Positions 37,599 through 48,531 of a stretch of 64,000 nucleotides of DNA are shown one piece after another (positions within the stretch are counted from its first letter, which is position 1; every line of letters begins with the position of its first letter). Source of the DNA: Cylicocyclus nassatus (Eukaryota; Nematoda; Chromadorea; Rhabditida; Strongylidae). The stretch covers positions 47,822,941 to 47,886,940 of the forward strand of contig CATQJL010000112.1 of assembly GCA_958299035.1 (NCBI GenBank), in the 5' to 3' direction. The position numbers and the translations under genes are program-made. Under the pieces are notes generated by a model that made no database searches, was not told the DNA's origin, and saw only the letters and a list, made by a program, of their open reading frames with translations.

Positions 37599-38062
37599 TA
37601 CGAGGGAAGGATACATGGTGACCGTGGCCTTTTGCAACGAGATGAATACCAGTGAGTGCGGGTTGAAACGCTGATTCCGAATCTATGTTCATTACCTGCT
37701 GTGACTCCCTGAACGAAGTTATGGACTTTTCTCCATATTGATTTTGCAAGATTTAGGCAGTCAAAATCGTCAGTACCCAGGCTTTTTAAACTTTGATGTA
37801 TCGGCGACAGTTTTCCTGAGCTTAACGTGAAACTTTACTTTATCTGTACGCTCTTTTGTAGTGCTAAGCGAATATTCCAACGATATTCATGAAGACTGCA
37901 TCAAAAACTGTGCAAATTTTGGTGATAAGAAATGTCCATAACTTCTTTCGGAAGAGCCAGCAGATACCGAAAGCAGATTTGGAATCAGCTATTTAAGTTG
38001 CATTTAATAGTATACGTTTCATTTCGAAAGGCCACGGTCACCAAGTAGCCTTTCCTTGTTAG
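37599..38062. repeat. Foldback, same family as 36954-37423, copy 2
   Basis: The left TACGAGGGAAGGATACATGG and right CCAAGTAGCCTTTCCTTGTTAG arms are inverted, and share GACCGTGGCCTTTTG and GATTCCGAATC with copy 1. A short remnant also lies near 150-175 (GGCCACGGTCACAAAGTACG). Confidence 0.6.
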
Positions 38063-38991
38063 TTACAGCTACCTCGCCATACTTTTGCAAAAAAACCTTG
38101 TGCTATACCGAGGCCACATTTTCGTAAGCAGCATGTGCAAAAATCTCTACGGGCGAAGTTTTTTTCTTAATTCAAGATCACATTTCATCCAAAACTATCG
38201 AAGACCTCCAACGTAAGACGAAAACCCAAACTTCGTGATTAACATGCTTATAGAGCTTATTTTATCTGCTGATTACGAATATTTATTATGCATACCGTAT
38301 TTTGAGTCGTTGAGCAGAATTTTGAAAATAATATGACTTTATCAGAGTGCATCAGCCCTTCCATCTCTACTGAACAGAATTACTTTCTTCTTTTTTTTTA
38401 TTTACGGAAATAGTACTATTGAGTATGCTTACCGGAATCTGTGTGACGTGCGCTGCCTTACACCCTTGCGAAATGACGTTCGCAGAAGAGTTCATGAATA
38501 CTGGAACGAATCTCAAGGGCATGCTGTGTATAGGGCATTCGAAGAAGCGACAATGGCGCAACCGCGCGCGACAAGCATGCACCTCCATTTCTTAGTTTCT
38601 ATCTCTAATCTCTATCCCGAATTTTTTTCTGCCTATATATGATAATACTCAGACATTGCCGTGCCTGAGCTGAGCGTTAAGGTGATGCCTGTTTGGGTGT
38701 TTTATGCTATGCAAAGACCGCAGTCAAACTCGTCGTTACGATTTTAAAAATGAACCACAACAAGGATTCGCTGAGCACAACGCCTATTTCGTATTTAGAT
38801 ATCCATTCCGAAAGAAAATATGTGCGAATTTCGCGGCATCCTCATGCAGATTTTGTGAGCGGTATTGTAGTTCACTTTTGGAGTTTGGTGGTCGCAGAAA
38901 GCTACGTACTTCTATTTCGCCAAATTTTCATTTCATGCACTGATGCTCATTTCATGCTTATCTGCCCATCCAAGAATCATGGAAGAACCCT
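38063..38991. other. Unresolved region, open on both strands near 38427-38594
   Basis: On plus, a 56-residue Cys-containing frame begins MLTGICVTCAALHPCEM (38427-38597). On minus the same stretch encodes CRARLRHCRFFECPIHSM and ends at a GTAAGC donor (CCG before GTAAGC, near 38431). Another plus frame, 38704-38943, is rich in Arg and Cys. The stretch is more GC-rich than its surroundings and could hold an exon, but I cannot choose the strand or name a family. Confidence 0.3.
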
Positions 38992-39092
38992 TTAACACGT
39001 TGACGACAACGCCCATTTTTTATTGTCTGCCTTGTGGGACAATGCCTTCCACAAACGAGTTGAAAATTTCTAGCTAAAATCAAGCAGATCGT

Positions 39093-39104
39093 CATCTTAA
39101 CTAT
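39093..39104 (+). repeat. RTE target-site duplication, 3' side
   Basis: CATCTTAACTAT, repeated at 42370-42381 on the other side of the RTE element. Confidence 0.8.
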
Positions 39105-42100
39105 CACCTGTATCACCTGTATCCCCGTTGATCATCGTGTTGCACGAGCGGGTACCAGTGATGCCTCCATTCGTCCCTGTCTCGGGCGATTGTTGACCAA
39201 TGTTTACGTATCGCACCAGGAACACGTGGAACGCTCTGAAGGACTTCATTAAAGGACTTCGTGAACATATCTGACCATCGCGTCGACGGTCTTCCTCGTT
39301 CGCGTTTGACGTCCAGTGGTATCCAATCTGTTACAGCTCTCGTCCACCGGTTGTCGTCGAAACGCATTACGTGTCCGGCCCATCTTATCTTGTTCTGCTT
39401 GGCGTACGCGGCAGCGTCCCTGATCTTCGATCGTTGACGTAGGGTAGAACTTCGTAATCCTTGCCTCACTTGCGTGAGTCGATTCACTCCTAGCATCACT
39501 CTCTCAACAGCTCGTTCGATGACGCTAACCGCGTGCTCATCCTGCTTTCTCATTGTCCATGTTTTTGAAGCGTACGTCAAAGCAGGAAGAACCGTCGAGT
39601 TGAAAAGGTGGGCGCGGAGCCGGTTCTTGGTCTTCTTCACTACGTCCTCAATTGTCTTATATGCTCCCCATGCTGCACGTTTCCTCCTGCTCAGTTCCGG
39701 AGCTAGATCGTTCATCATATTGAGTTCACGACCTAGGTAGGTGTAGCTTGAGCATTCGGTGATGTTCGTCCCATTGAGCATGAAAGGAGCATCAGGCACT
39801 CTTCCGTTCCTCATGAACATCGTCTTCGTTAGATTCAGCCGTAGACCGATCTTTCCACACACTTCGTCAAACTGGGCCAGCATTTGTTCCGCCTGCGTGA
39901 TGCTTGGTGTTATCAATACGATGTCATCAGCAAAGCGAAGGTGGTGTAGCTGCCGGCCGTCGACTTTCACTCCCATGTTGTCCCATTCCAACTTACGCAT
40001 GACGTTCTCCAGAGCGGCACTGAATAGTTTCGGCGATATAGTATCGCCTTGTCGCACGCCTCTCTTCACGTCAATGATGATGTCCTTGTAGAATGGTGTT
40101 ATGGTGGTTATGAAGTCGTTATACAGCTCACGAATTATCTTGATGTAATGAGTCGGAATACCTTGATTGCTCAAGGCATCGATGACGGCTTCAGTCTCAA
40201 CCGAGTCAAAGGCCTTCTTCAAGTCGATGAAGGTGAGACAGAGCGGCATCTTATACTCTCGCGACACTTCAATGAGCCTTGACACCGTGTGTATGTGGTC
40301 GATCGTGCTGAATCCTCTTCGAAACCCAGCTTGCTCGCATGGTTGTCCTTCGTCCAACTCTCTTCCGATCCTGTTGAGAATGATTCGCGTAAAGAGTTTA
40401 TAGACTACAGACAACAAGCAGATAGGGCGATAATTGCCGATGTCGCAGGGATCTCCCTTCTTGTACAGCAACACGGTTTTGCTGGTTTTCCATTGCCTTG
40501 GAACCTTGCCTTCCGTCAGATACCGCGTAAAGAGCCTTGCCAAATTCTTGATGAGAACTGGCGAAAGATTCTTCAGATGTTCTGGCTTGATCCTGTCGGG
40601 ACCGGGTGCTGTACGGTTTTTCATCGACATGATAGCATGACGAATCTCGGAAGGAAGAACAGACGGTGCGACATACTCGTCCTCCTTGAGATGGCATGGT
40701 GGAAGGTGGACGTGGCTCGCAAAAAGATCCGAGTAGAAGTCGTGGATGACCTTCTCCATTAATCTTCGGGAAGCAGTTATGGTTCCGTCAGGACGACGAA
40801 GTGCGGTCATCTTTGTCTTGAGGTTGACGAAGCTTCGGCGGGCGTTGCGTATACTTCTTCCAGCCTCCGCGGCGTCAACCATCACTGCTACTCTTCTCTC
40901 CTTAAGGTCTTCTTTTATCGCTTCTCTGCATCGCTTCGCAAGCTCGGACGTCAGTCGGTAGTTGACTGTGGCTCGTGCGCGTCCACGTTGGCGTATCAGC
41001 TCCAAAGTCCCCGTGGTGAGACGCCTTCTCGTACTTCTTAGACTCTGAGCTTCCTTGGCACAACCGTGGAGATGTTGTACGAACCGTTCGTATTCTTCGT
41101 CGATGTTGTCCATCACGGTATCTCGCCATGAGCCGGATATCGAAGAAAACAGATCCCATTTGGTGGTATTCATGGGACGATGTTTCCTGAACTTGACGGC
41201 TCTCTCTCCATTCCGCGGAAAGTAGAATTTGGCGCGCAGGAGACGATGGTCTGATCCCGTGTAGAACTTCGAAACAACAGCGACGTCCGTCAGGCAGTAC
41301 CTTCTGTTGACGATGATGTGGTCAATCTCGTTATGGTACTCTCCACCGGGCGATTCCCAGGTCCAGCGTAGGGAAGAGGGCTTTTGGAACTGTGAGTTTC
41401 CATGGATAGTCCTCGTCGTCATGATAAACTCGGACAGTCTATCCCCTTGTTCGTTCCACTGCAAACCATGGGTTCCGATGTGAAGTTCCTCAGTCGACCT
41501 TCTAGTTCCGATTTTCGCGTTGAAATCACCGACGATGATCTTGTAGAAGGTATGATCTTCTCTGTAGAACTTCTCCAAGTCCATATGAAATTCCTCGAGT
41601 TCGTCCTCGTCGTAGCTGGATGTTGGGGCGTACGCAATGAAGACGGTCAAGGCAGGGATTGATCCACATCTTGATATTCGCAAACGTCTGATTCGAGTTG
41701 TAAGTTGTTCGAACGAATCGATGTTCATGGCCAAACTCGTGTTGACAAGGACTCCCACTCCACCTACTCCTCGACTGTCGCATGTTCCTAAAAACAGTTC
41801 TTCTCCAGTCTCAAATGTGGCGTTCAGCGGGTGGTGCCTCCTTGTCTCGGTCAGTCCGATGACGTCGTACTTAATCTTCCTTGCTTGCATCATGAGATCT
41901 TCGATAGATGCGTCCGATGCCAGCGTCCTCGCGTTGTAAGTACAGATCGTCATCATAATCCGTCTCGTTTTCGGCAGCCTAGATCGCCTTTCAAACCTTG
42001 TCCCCACTGCCGCTGCCTTACCAGTGGCTCTTCCAAGATCAAAGGAGCTTTCCATATTATCACTGTGTCGAACAAGAATTTACTCGCAGGGATAGCTTGT

Positions 42101-42369
42101 TGGGCTCAAAACCCCCGCGAGGGACGATCGGACCTTATTTGTTGGAGGCGACTCCGAACTCGCCTCCCCACACACCTACCCGGGAAATTAGGACGCAAGC
42201 TTTTAGTGGAGGCAGGGAGTCCGTCCCCCGGCTCCGCTTGCTTATCAGAGCAGGCGCGGGGTCGCTTTTGTTCGGCGATTATCTCCCTATCCGCCACCTG
42301 GGGACGCCCCACGTAGCCTCGCGACTAACCGGCTGTGATCCCTCTATGAGGGAGATCCGTGGATCCATC
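39105..42369 (-). mobile_element. Full-length RTE-clade non-LTR retrotransposon
   Basis: The 3265-bp element is bounded by a 12-bp target duplication. On minus it has a GC-rich 5' leader of about 314 bases, one long ORF, and almost no 3' untranslated region. The stop codon lies inside the first of two tandem ATACAGGTG units that form the 3' end. A short 3' microsatellite tail instead of poly(A) is characteristic of RTE elements. Intact ORF and matching flanks suggest recent insertion. Confidence 0.9.
39113..42055 (-). CDS. RTE-type endonuclease/reverse transcriptase, intact
   Basis: The 980-residue protein has an N-terminal apurinic-type endonuclease: TICTYNARTLAS near residue 36, DVIGLTETRR, the VGDFNAKIG block, and the catalytic GSDHR near 267. 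The RT domain follows: YRPICLLSVVYKLFTR, QAGFRRGFSTIDHI, motif A FIDLKKAFDSVE near 609, RGVRQGDTISPKLF, and the catalytic FADD at 708-711. The C-terminal region contains RWAGHVMRFDDNRW and RERGRPSTRWSDMF, typical of RTE/BovB relatives. The endonuclease nicks target DNA and the RT copies element RNA from the nick. I see no frameshift or stop, and all catalytic motifs are present, so this copy may be competent. The length is usual for RTE (about 1000 residues). The ATG at 42055 is the first in frame, but translation may start upstream. The plus-strand frames across this region are shadows. Confidence 0.95.
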   Translation of the reverse strand: MESSFDLGRATGKAAAVGTRFERRSRLPKTRRIMMTICTYNARTLASDASIEDLMMQARKIKYDVIGLTETRRHHPLNATFETGEELFLGTCDSRGVGGVGVLVNTSLAMNIDSFEQLTTRIRRLRISRCGSIPALTVFIAYAPTSSYDEDELEEFHMDLEKFYREDHTFYKIIVGDFNAKIGTRRSTEELHIGTHGLQWNEQGDRLSEFIMTTRTIHGNSQFQKPSSLRWTWESPGGEYHNEIDHIIVNRRYCLTDVAVVSKFYTGSDHRLLRAKFYFPRNGERAVKFRKHRPMNTTKWDLFSSISGSWRDTVMDNIDEEYERFVQHLHGCAKEAQSLRSTRRRLTTGTLELIRQRGRARATVNYRLTSELAKRCREAIKEDLKERRVAVMVDAAEAGRSIRNARRSFVNLKTKMTALRRPDGTITASRRLMEKVIHDFYSDLFASHVHLPPCHLKEDEYVAPSVLPSEIRHAIMSMKNRTAPGPDRIKPEHLKNLSPVLIKNLARLFTRYLTEGKVPRQWKTSKTVLLYKKGDPCDIGNYRPICLLSVVYKLFTRIILNRIGRELDEGQPCEQAGFRRGFSTIDHIHTVSRLIEVSREYKMPLCLTFIDLKKAFDSVETEAVIDALSNQGIPTHYIKIIRELYNDFITTITPFYKDIIIDVKRGVRQGDTISPKLFSAALENVMRKLEWDNMGVKVDGRQLHHLRFADDIVLITPSITQAEQMLAQFDEVCGKIGLRLNLTKTMFMRNGRVPDAPFMLNGTNITECSSYTYLGRELNMMNDLAPELSRRKRAAWGAYKTIEDVVKKTKNRLRAHLFNSTVLPALTYASKTWTMRKQDEHAVSVIERAVERVMLGVNRLTQVRQGLRSSTLRQRSKIRDAAAYAKQNKIRWAGHVMRFDDNRWTRAVTDWIPLDVKRERGRPSTRWSDMFTKSFNEVLQSVPRVPGAIRKHWSTIARDRDEWRHHWYPLVQHDDQRGYR

Positions 42370-42381
42370 CATCTTAACTAT
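42370..42381 (+). repeat. RTE target-site duplication, 5' side
   Basis: CATCTTAACTAT, matching 39093-39104. Confidence 0.8.
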
Positions 42382-42587
42382 ACCTACACAAATTCTTGAA
42401 AGCGGCCAAGAAACGTCAAGGTATTTTCTAGGGTTAGAGCGTAAAAGACCTCAGGAAACGGATGTGCACAGTAATTGTTATTATTTCAAACAAATTTATG
42501 CCGTGACCCACCATGTGGGTCACATTGTCACACGTGGCAGTCATTGCATGACCCACCATGCGGGTCACGCTGTCGTCAACGTGTTAA

Positions 42588-42956
42588 GTTCTGTCAAAAA
42601 TTATGTCCAGAAAAATTAATTAATTCACTTTAGGAGAGGAAGAGGTACGAGATGGCTCTCATGCAACCGGTAGTGGCGCATACATTCTAAGCTCCTGTTT
42701 TCAGTAAGATCTTATAATGGCGTACTCGCAGCGCTTGCAATGCACGTTTGTGCTTCCACGAACTAGACGTCTTCTTCTTCAACAAATCAAAAGCTTTAAC
42801 GCGCTCTTCTATCTCGCTAGCTAGACATAGCCAAACTAAAATCACATAAAAGATTCCCATTTTCAGTATCATAAATTTGTGAGTCCTTTACTTTATCTAG
42901 CTCAGATCCATACAGCTCACAGTGGTTTGCGGCAAGTACGTAGAGAATAAAAGCTA
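42588..42956. other. No gene recognised
   Basis: A 61-residue minus frame (42687-42872) starts with a hydrophobic stretch (ILKMGIFYVILVWLCLASE) that looks like a signal peptide, followed by charged residues. It could be a small secreted protein or a first exon, but has no family match that I know. Confidence 0.3.
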
Positions 42957-43359
42957 CTAGCCGGCGGTCCCGGTTTCACTCGGGACTCAGTTTAGCTAAG
43001 AAGAAGTTACTTATACTTACGCTTTTGAGCTTCTTCTGCGCAAAAAGGGCTTTGAAACGAATTGCCCGCATCTTTCCGACGTTGAGATTGAAATGAGCTT
43101 TACCATCCTCTGACTACATGATCACGGCAAAATGATTGGTTTGAGCATGTCAAGCCTCATTTTCCCAGATGTAAGTAAACAAATCAACAAATCAATAGAA
43201 GGATCTAGTAAATCTCCGCGAAAAGTAGCCTATGTTCTGCGCCGGGGTCCAAAACATAAGTGTGCAAAGTTTCAGCTCATTTAGTCCGCTCAGAAAGATT
43301 TGTATAAAAAACATACTTATTAACACACAAACACACTTTGAGTTTTATATATATAGAGA
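42957..43359 (-). mobile_element. Non-autonomous Helitron, copy 3
   Basis: On minus it begins TCTCTATATATATAAAACTC after A and ends with a GC hairpin (CCGGGACCGCCGG region) plus CTAG before T (42957-42960). Inner text such as GGCTACTTTTCGCGG is shared with the other copies. Total 403 bp. Confidence 0.65.
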
Positions 43360-43864
43360 TTTTTAGGAAATGGTCACTTTGGACGAAGAATAGGACTGTG
43401 AATGATCGCCACCGGCCTCGGGGTATCAAGCATGATTCGCCAGGATTAGGTGGTTAGCAACACGTGTTATTCTTCGTCAAGGATAAGTTATCATTGACGC
43501 TATTACAGGATAGTGCTGATTGGTTTAGGAGTAGAGATCGAGCCTTAACCACTACATCTTTGGTATCTTCCCAGTGTGTTATGCAAGATCGTCTTCTTCT
43601 ATGTCTGATATATTTCAAGATAGTGACTGTGTATTATCCAGACATTCATCTATGGAATATGCCAAAAGCTTAAGCAGACATCAGATACAAAACTTTTAAG
43701 ATAAAAATGATACGAAAACGGAACTTGTTTGAAAAGGACACGCAAAAGGTGCAAAATTACACTAAAGCACAGCTACTCAAAATAAGGAGATGTGAAGATG
43801 GTTGCTAAAGTACAAGTAGAGATAAATTTTTGGCGGACTTAATCCTAACCTTGGCAGACAATGA

Positions 43865-44350
43865 TTATGGGAAAACGCACACAATGATGAGCAGTACAAT
43901 AATGGAAAAGACAAATGTGTCTTTGAGAAAATGTGTAGAAAGCGTAAAATTAACATTCGGATAATGATGTCCTTCCAAAACTAGGTTTTCCTTTGAATGG
44001 CTAGGTTGTAAGGCAGAATAGATGTTGCTCTTTGTGCTGTTTCCCCTGTCAGAACTTGAACACCTTGCACATATGTAAAGATTCACTCTTTTCAAAATTA
44101 GTTATGGTATTCTTGTGCTTGTACGCCTAAGAATCTCTTCTGTGACAAATTTAATAGTTATCGTTTCATCAACATCCGTTTCGGTCCGACTGCAGAGGCC
44201 ACCACCGATCCCTGGAAGAAATACAATGCACATGGGTAAACTTGATTTTAATGCAAAACCCCTAAACACTTCAAGCTGACCTTCGAGTGTGTTGTCGTCG
44301 GCAAAGGAAGAGAGTAATGAAGAAACTTTAACATTCTCAACGGAATGCAA
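43865..44350 (-). pseudogene. Unrecognised ORF interrupted by one in-frame stop
   Basis: Two minus-strand frames, 44350-44102 and 44095-43865, are in the same phase and separated only by TAA (RIP, stop, LILKRVN). The first part reads SSLLSSFADDNTLEGQLEVF and LPGIGGGLCSRTETDVDETI. The second contains CARCSSSDRGNS and ends in a hydrophobic helix, VFSIIVLLIIVCVF, right before the stop. A C-terminal anchor of this kind is seen in tail-anchored or type I membrane proteins. There is an acceptor-like TTTCTTCCAG at about 44214, so it may instead be two exons of a spliced gene with the TAA being the true end. I do not know the family. Confidence 0.35.
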
Positions 44351-46056
44351 TAATCAAGTTCAAAAAATTACCCAACATCTAACCATGTAGGTACTTTTCT
44401 AAAGCTATGAGTTTGCGTATGTGCTAAAAATAATATTAAAATGTCTCTGTAGCCTGTAAATAAAACATTGATAGTTTTGAGCAAGCAAGCATTCACATTG
44501 CTGGCCCATTAGAATGTCAGGAAGGCCGCTTAGTTGATTGTAAAAACACGAACTCCTCACATAGTTAAAACATCAGAAACCAGCACGCCGCATTCTCACA
44601 TTAGAAATTATCACTGGTAATCCATCATTTATGAGTGACATTGAATTTAATTTATCGATACTGAACAACTCTATAGCACGATATGGCACAGCCTTGTCGT
44701 TCCGAATGAATGTTTTGAATTTTTCCCATAGAAATTCTTATTGCACTTGCATCTCGCTGATATTTTGGAGACAAATCATATATTCATATCATAGTGGCAA
44801 ATCGTAAACTCTTGTTTACGTTTGGTTTGGAAGATGTTATAAAAGAAGTAACAACGTGCAACACAGAAAGAGGCACAATGTCGGAGATGTTTTTCTTTAT
44901 TGATGTTTTTCTTCATTTATCATCTTTCACTGTATAACGTCAACCACACTTGTTATGGATGATAAGGATTTACCACAATAAACTCGATAGATTGATGCAA
45001 AAAATGAGTACTTCAAAATTTCGCTCTGCCTTACGATTTTGCTAAAATTCCATATTCTTGAGTGAATAAGGGACCATCAGGCAGTGACCGTTCCCAACTC
45101 AATGCACCCTCACTTGTACAGATATCGCAAACGACCGCAGAGTTTTGGATTCAAAAACAAAGGAAGGGAGTACGAATCTTTTGCACCCCTAGCCATAGTA
45201 ACCTGCGGTGCGGCTCTGAGTGGTCAGGCTGTGACAAATTGGTTAGGCGAGACCCGATTGCCTCAAAGACTGAGACGCGCACAACTGGGCATGTGTTGAG
45301 CAAATGCCCTCGCAAAGGGAAGACTTGGAAAACTTCAACTTTCTCACGAAATCGCGAAAGCAGCTCAATTTGTTACCTTCACAACCCGAAGTGTAAGTGT
45401 AATGCTCAAAAAGTGCACTCGCATGCTTTACAGTGCTCGGAACTATATGACTATGGCATAACGGCTACAATATCAATAATATTTTGCGAAAAACTCAAAC
45501 TTGATAAGGAACGCTAGTGCGCCTATCGTTGGCTCGCAGACTAATTAGCTGTACGGTGGGGCGGTGCAGGAGGGCATACACCTTGCAATCTGTCTTTTGT
45601 TTTTGACAAGTTATACCCTTTAAGTTCGTTACTATGCTTGTAAGTAACGCGCCTTGTAGAAGTAATGCGTGGTTTGTACCAGCCACTTACGTTGTACAAA
45701 TCACACCCTTCCAAATTTCTGTTATATGCTATGATGATAATGAATAGGATTCTACGAACCTAAAAAGCTTACTAGGCTCTAATTTCTGCTTCTGCCCCCC
45801 CCCCCCTACAGACCTGCAATTGACATTTTCTGGAACGTAAAAATACGTAAAAGTCTTATTGACAACCATAGATGCACAGTATAATTTAGTTCATCGTGGC
45901 CCCCACTGTTATAGCCGAAAGTCATTATTGTTATCATTATTTATTACATAGACTACCCTATGTTGACAAAACAACAAAATCAACCAAAGTGAACATATTC
46001 AGACAACAATAAATAAAATTAGTAACTATGAAATGGTAAAACATCCCACCACGAAT
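44351..46056. other. Intergenic, no supported gene
   Basis: A 151-residue plus frame at 45062-45517 has Cys-rich patches (CYLHNPKCKCNAQK) but no recognised domain or splice support. A C homopolymer lies at about 45787-45798. Confidence 0.4.
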
Positions 46057-46437
46057 TCATGGAGAAAATAGATAGCTCTTCAAGACTGCTTTGAACTGTG
46101 GAAGTTTATAGAAAATTATTCCCTTTCGCATTAGTTTATCAAGATCACTGCTTACTTTATTCACAAAAAACTTTCTCCTCACATTCCTTCTCGCTCTTGG
46201 AATCACTATCTTCTTTGGCCCTCCCCTCGTTCGTGAACGCCTCTTTTGAAAAAAGTCCAAGGAATTGATCTGGTACTCTTCGTACAAAGTTGTGTGTGTA
46301 ATAAGGTCAAATATCCTTCTTCTGAAAGCTAGACTATTTGATCCAAATTTTTTATTCCGCAGATTTCCGTTAACTATTTCATCAAAGTCAAGCCCGTTGG
46401 TTCGAATCCATAATTTTCTAGTGAAACTATTCTGCAC
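46057..46437 (-). pseudogene. C-terminal fragment of a CR1/jockey-type LINE protein
   Basis: The 126-residue frame has the pattern that follows the RT domain in CR1-like non-LTR elements: VQNSFTRKLWIR, then LAFRRRIFDLITHTTLYEEY, then RRNVRRKFFVNKVSSDLDKL, and a final FKAVLKSYLF before the stop. The usual motif WN..P near the end is replaced by DLDKL. RT and endonuclease domains are not found upstream, so this is a 5'-truncated copy, as is common for LINEs. Confidence 0.6.
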
Positions 46438-46620
46438 TTGGCCGCTTGTACCCCTTGGAGCAACATTTTAGGAGATTTCATTTTTTGCAGCGGGGCTTGA
46501 CAATCACTTAGTAGAAGGTCCTGCTATTATAAAGCATCAAAAACTAACACACATTGGGTGGACGGTGTCTTGAGTAAATAGGTTACATCAAGGATTTTTG
46601 ACTATTGGTCATACTCCGAA

Positions 46621-47083
46621 ACAAAACTCACAAGGGAATGGTCAGAAGTCGAAGTGGCCAATCTGTACAAGCTGCATACCTTTCGATGCAGCATAGAATG
46701 TTGATTTCAAATCTGTCTTCCTTATCTGCAGAGCGCCTTTGTAGGCGAAGTTATGGGCAGCTTTACTGCGAAAAAATTGTAAACAAAAACTGTGAAGTTA
46801 GGCACATTATTACTCTTTGAGCTCACTTCTAGGTATGGGTCATATGAAGTGATCTACTTGCACGTTTCGGTCCGACACTGAGCCGAGGATGGCTTTGTAC
46901 GGCCAAGTTTGCACTTTACACGCACAATTTCTCAGCAAAATAAAGGCCTTCAAAGGCTTATAATTTCGTACACAAGAGCGCTCTGCAGATAGGGAAGACA
47001 GATTTAAAATCAGCATTCTATGCTGCATCGAACGGTATGCAGCTTGTATGGATTGGCCACTTCGATTTCTGACCATTCCCTTG
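46621..47083. repeat. Foldback
   Basis: ACAAGGGAATGGTCAGAAGT at left is inverted at right (ATTTCTGACCATTCCCTTGT, one mismatch). Pairing includes GGCCAATC..TACAAGCTGCATACC and CTGTCTTCCTTATCTGCAGAGCG. Mirror-image open frames on the two strands confirm the palindrome. Confidence 0.7.
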
Positions 47084-47129
47084 TCAGCGAGAAAGGAGCT
47101 TGCATTGGTGCCCTACACTGAAAGACAAC

Positions 47130-48142
47130 GGGCATAGTGTCCACGATTTCGTCGCCGCGATTTCATCGCCGCGGATTCGGATGGTTTGGGCGACGAAATC
47201 GCGACGACGAAATCGCTAGTCGAGAGGACATGGGCATAATGCACGCGATCCAAAGTCTTTGCACAAAAGCTGACTGGAATTTGTTCTCATGGAATATTCC
47301 GCTTACTCACTCTCAGCATCCACCATTGCTGATGCCAATCGTGATGATACTCGAGTACAGAAATTTTCATTTGTTTGTCTTTCATCAAGTCCATTATTCA
47401 TAAGCTTACCACTTTTTGGCAAATTCTCGCCTACGAATGCTGCCCTATGAGCTAACAGCTATAACTAGGACACTCTTCGCTAAGTTTTTGGAAGAAGCAA
47501 TCAGAAGGAACATATTGGAAAGATGAAGTGGGCATTTTAGCGCCTAGCAAAAATTTACTAGGAGTTTTTTAGAAATAAATTCGAGCACAGCACTAGAAGA
47601 CTGCGGAAACACACAAACATAACTGTTTTGTGCTGATGCACTAGTATCAAAAACAGAAATTCTCCTGCAATCATGTGGATTACAAAACGTGATATTATTC
47701 ATGCGAAATGAAATGACAATTCACAAGTTTAGTTTGCAAAAGCAATTACTCACAAAAAAAGCAAAAAACAAATTAGTTTAGATCTGTAAAGCAAACGGGG
47801 CGCACCCAACAATTACGAACTTCTTACATAAAGATTTTCTATTTCGTCAAACAAAGACGAGTTAAACATCAATGCATGTCTATGAAAGTCTCTCAGAATC
47901 TCGTTCCAACCTCAGCGATATCGCCCAGTCGCCGTGCAGCACGCGCGACGCGACATCGTTGGGTTTTGCCGAAATCGCGGCGATTATCGCTGCAGAACTA
48001 TGCCCCAGCTAAAATCGGTCCGCGATTCTTCGCGCCGGACGAGTATCACAAGCGCCGTAGCAGATCATACACATGTAACAGGTGCGTAACAGTTGTCGTA
48101 ATTCAGAAATCGCAGCGCGACGGTATCGTGGACACTATGCCC
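47130..48142. repeat. Possible long TIR element (GGGCATAGTGTCCACGAT ends)
   Basis: GGGCATAGTGTCCACGAT at the left is inverted at the right (ATCGTGGACACTATGCCC). The left portion to about 47246 is itself rich in CGACGAAATCG repeats. Matching target duplications were not found, so these could be two solo ends. Confidence 0.45.
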
Positions 48143-48379
48143 TAGGCCAAAGGCAGCGTAAAAGTGAGCTTGTTCTGTACCGTTGATTCCATCAAACCGC
48201 CTCCTTGTGTTTCGTTCCGCAGCGCCTATGAATTATTTCTTTGTGATTGATTGGCATTTCTGATCTATAAAGTGAGGAAACAGTTTGTTCTGACAAGGCA
48301 TACAATAATTCGCAAAAGCAAAACGCTTTAATATGCGACTGCGTTTGTGATATATCATGTGTTACAAAATTCAACTTTT

Positions 48380-48389
48380 CGTTTTTCAG
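48380..48389 (+). promoter_or_regulatory. Acceptor-like site one base upstream of the ABF-type ATG
   Basis: CGTTTTTCAG followed by A and then ATG. A TTTTCAG this close to a start codon is the usual context of spliced-leader trans-splicing in nematodes. A 5' non-coding exon is the alternative. Confidence 0.6.
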
Positions 48390-48390
48390 A

Positions 48391-48531
48391 ATGAAGTGTC
48401 TTTTTATTAGCCTTCTGCTCTTATCCATTACTGGCACAGTGTACAGTTTCACTTGTGAAGGAATGGATGACAAGCTTCCCATCATCCAGGGTGCCGCCAG
48501 AGCAGCTTGTATCGCTTCGTGTAATATTCAG
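48391..48531 (+). CDS. ABF-type cysteine-rich antimicrobial peptide, exon 1
   Basis: The exon encodes 47 residues. They comprise a signal peptide (MKCLFISLLLLSITGTVYS) and the start of the mature peptide with the first three cysteines: FTCEGMDD, then ARAACIASCNIQ. It ends in phase 0 at CAG before GTAGAT. With exon 2 the spacing of eight cysteines matches the nematode ABF family of CS-alpha-beta defensin-like peptides, including the characteristic TC..., C...SC..QNC.TG.C, TC.C..C order. Such peptides are secreted and act on bacteria and fungi at membranes. The start is fixed by the signal peptide and the TTTTTCAG site directly before it. Confidence 0.8.

Larger units (their letters stand above)
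38992..42587. mobile_element. piggyBac-like MITE split by an RTE insertion
   Basis: The left end TTAA CACGTTGACGACA (38992-39008) and the right end TGTCGTCAACGTG TTAA (42571-42587) are inverted repeats flanked by TTAA, the piggyBac target. Without the RTE and its duplication the element is about 320 bp. The right part contains two ACCCACCATG..GGGT hairpins. No transposase remains. Confidence 0.75.

Noticed and set aside
40289..42399. Several plus-strand frames of 80-160 residues
   Set aside because: They are shadows of the RTE coding strand and its GC-rich leader.
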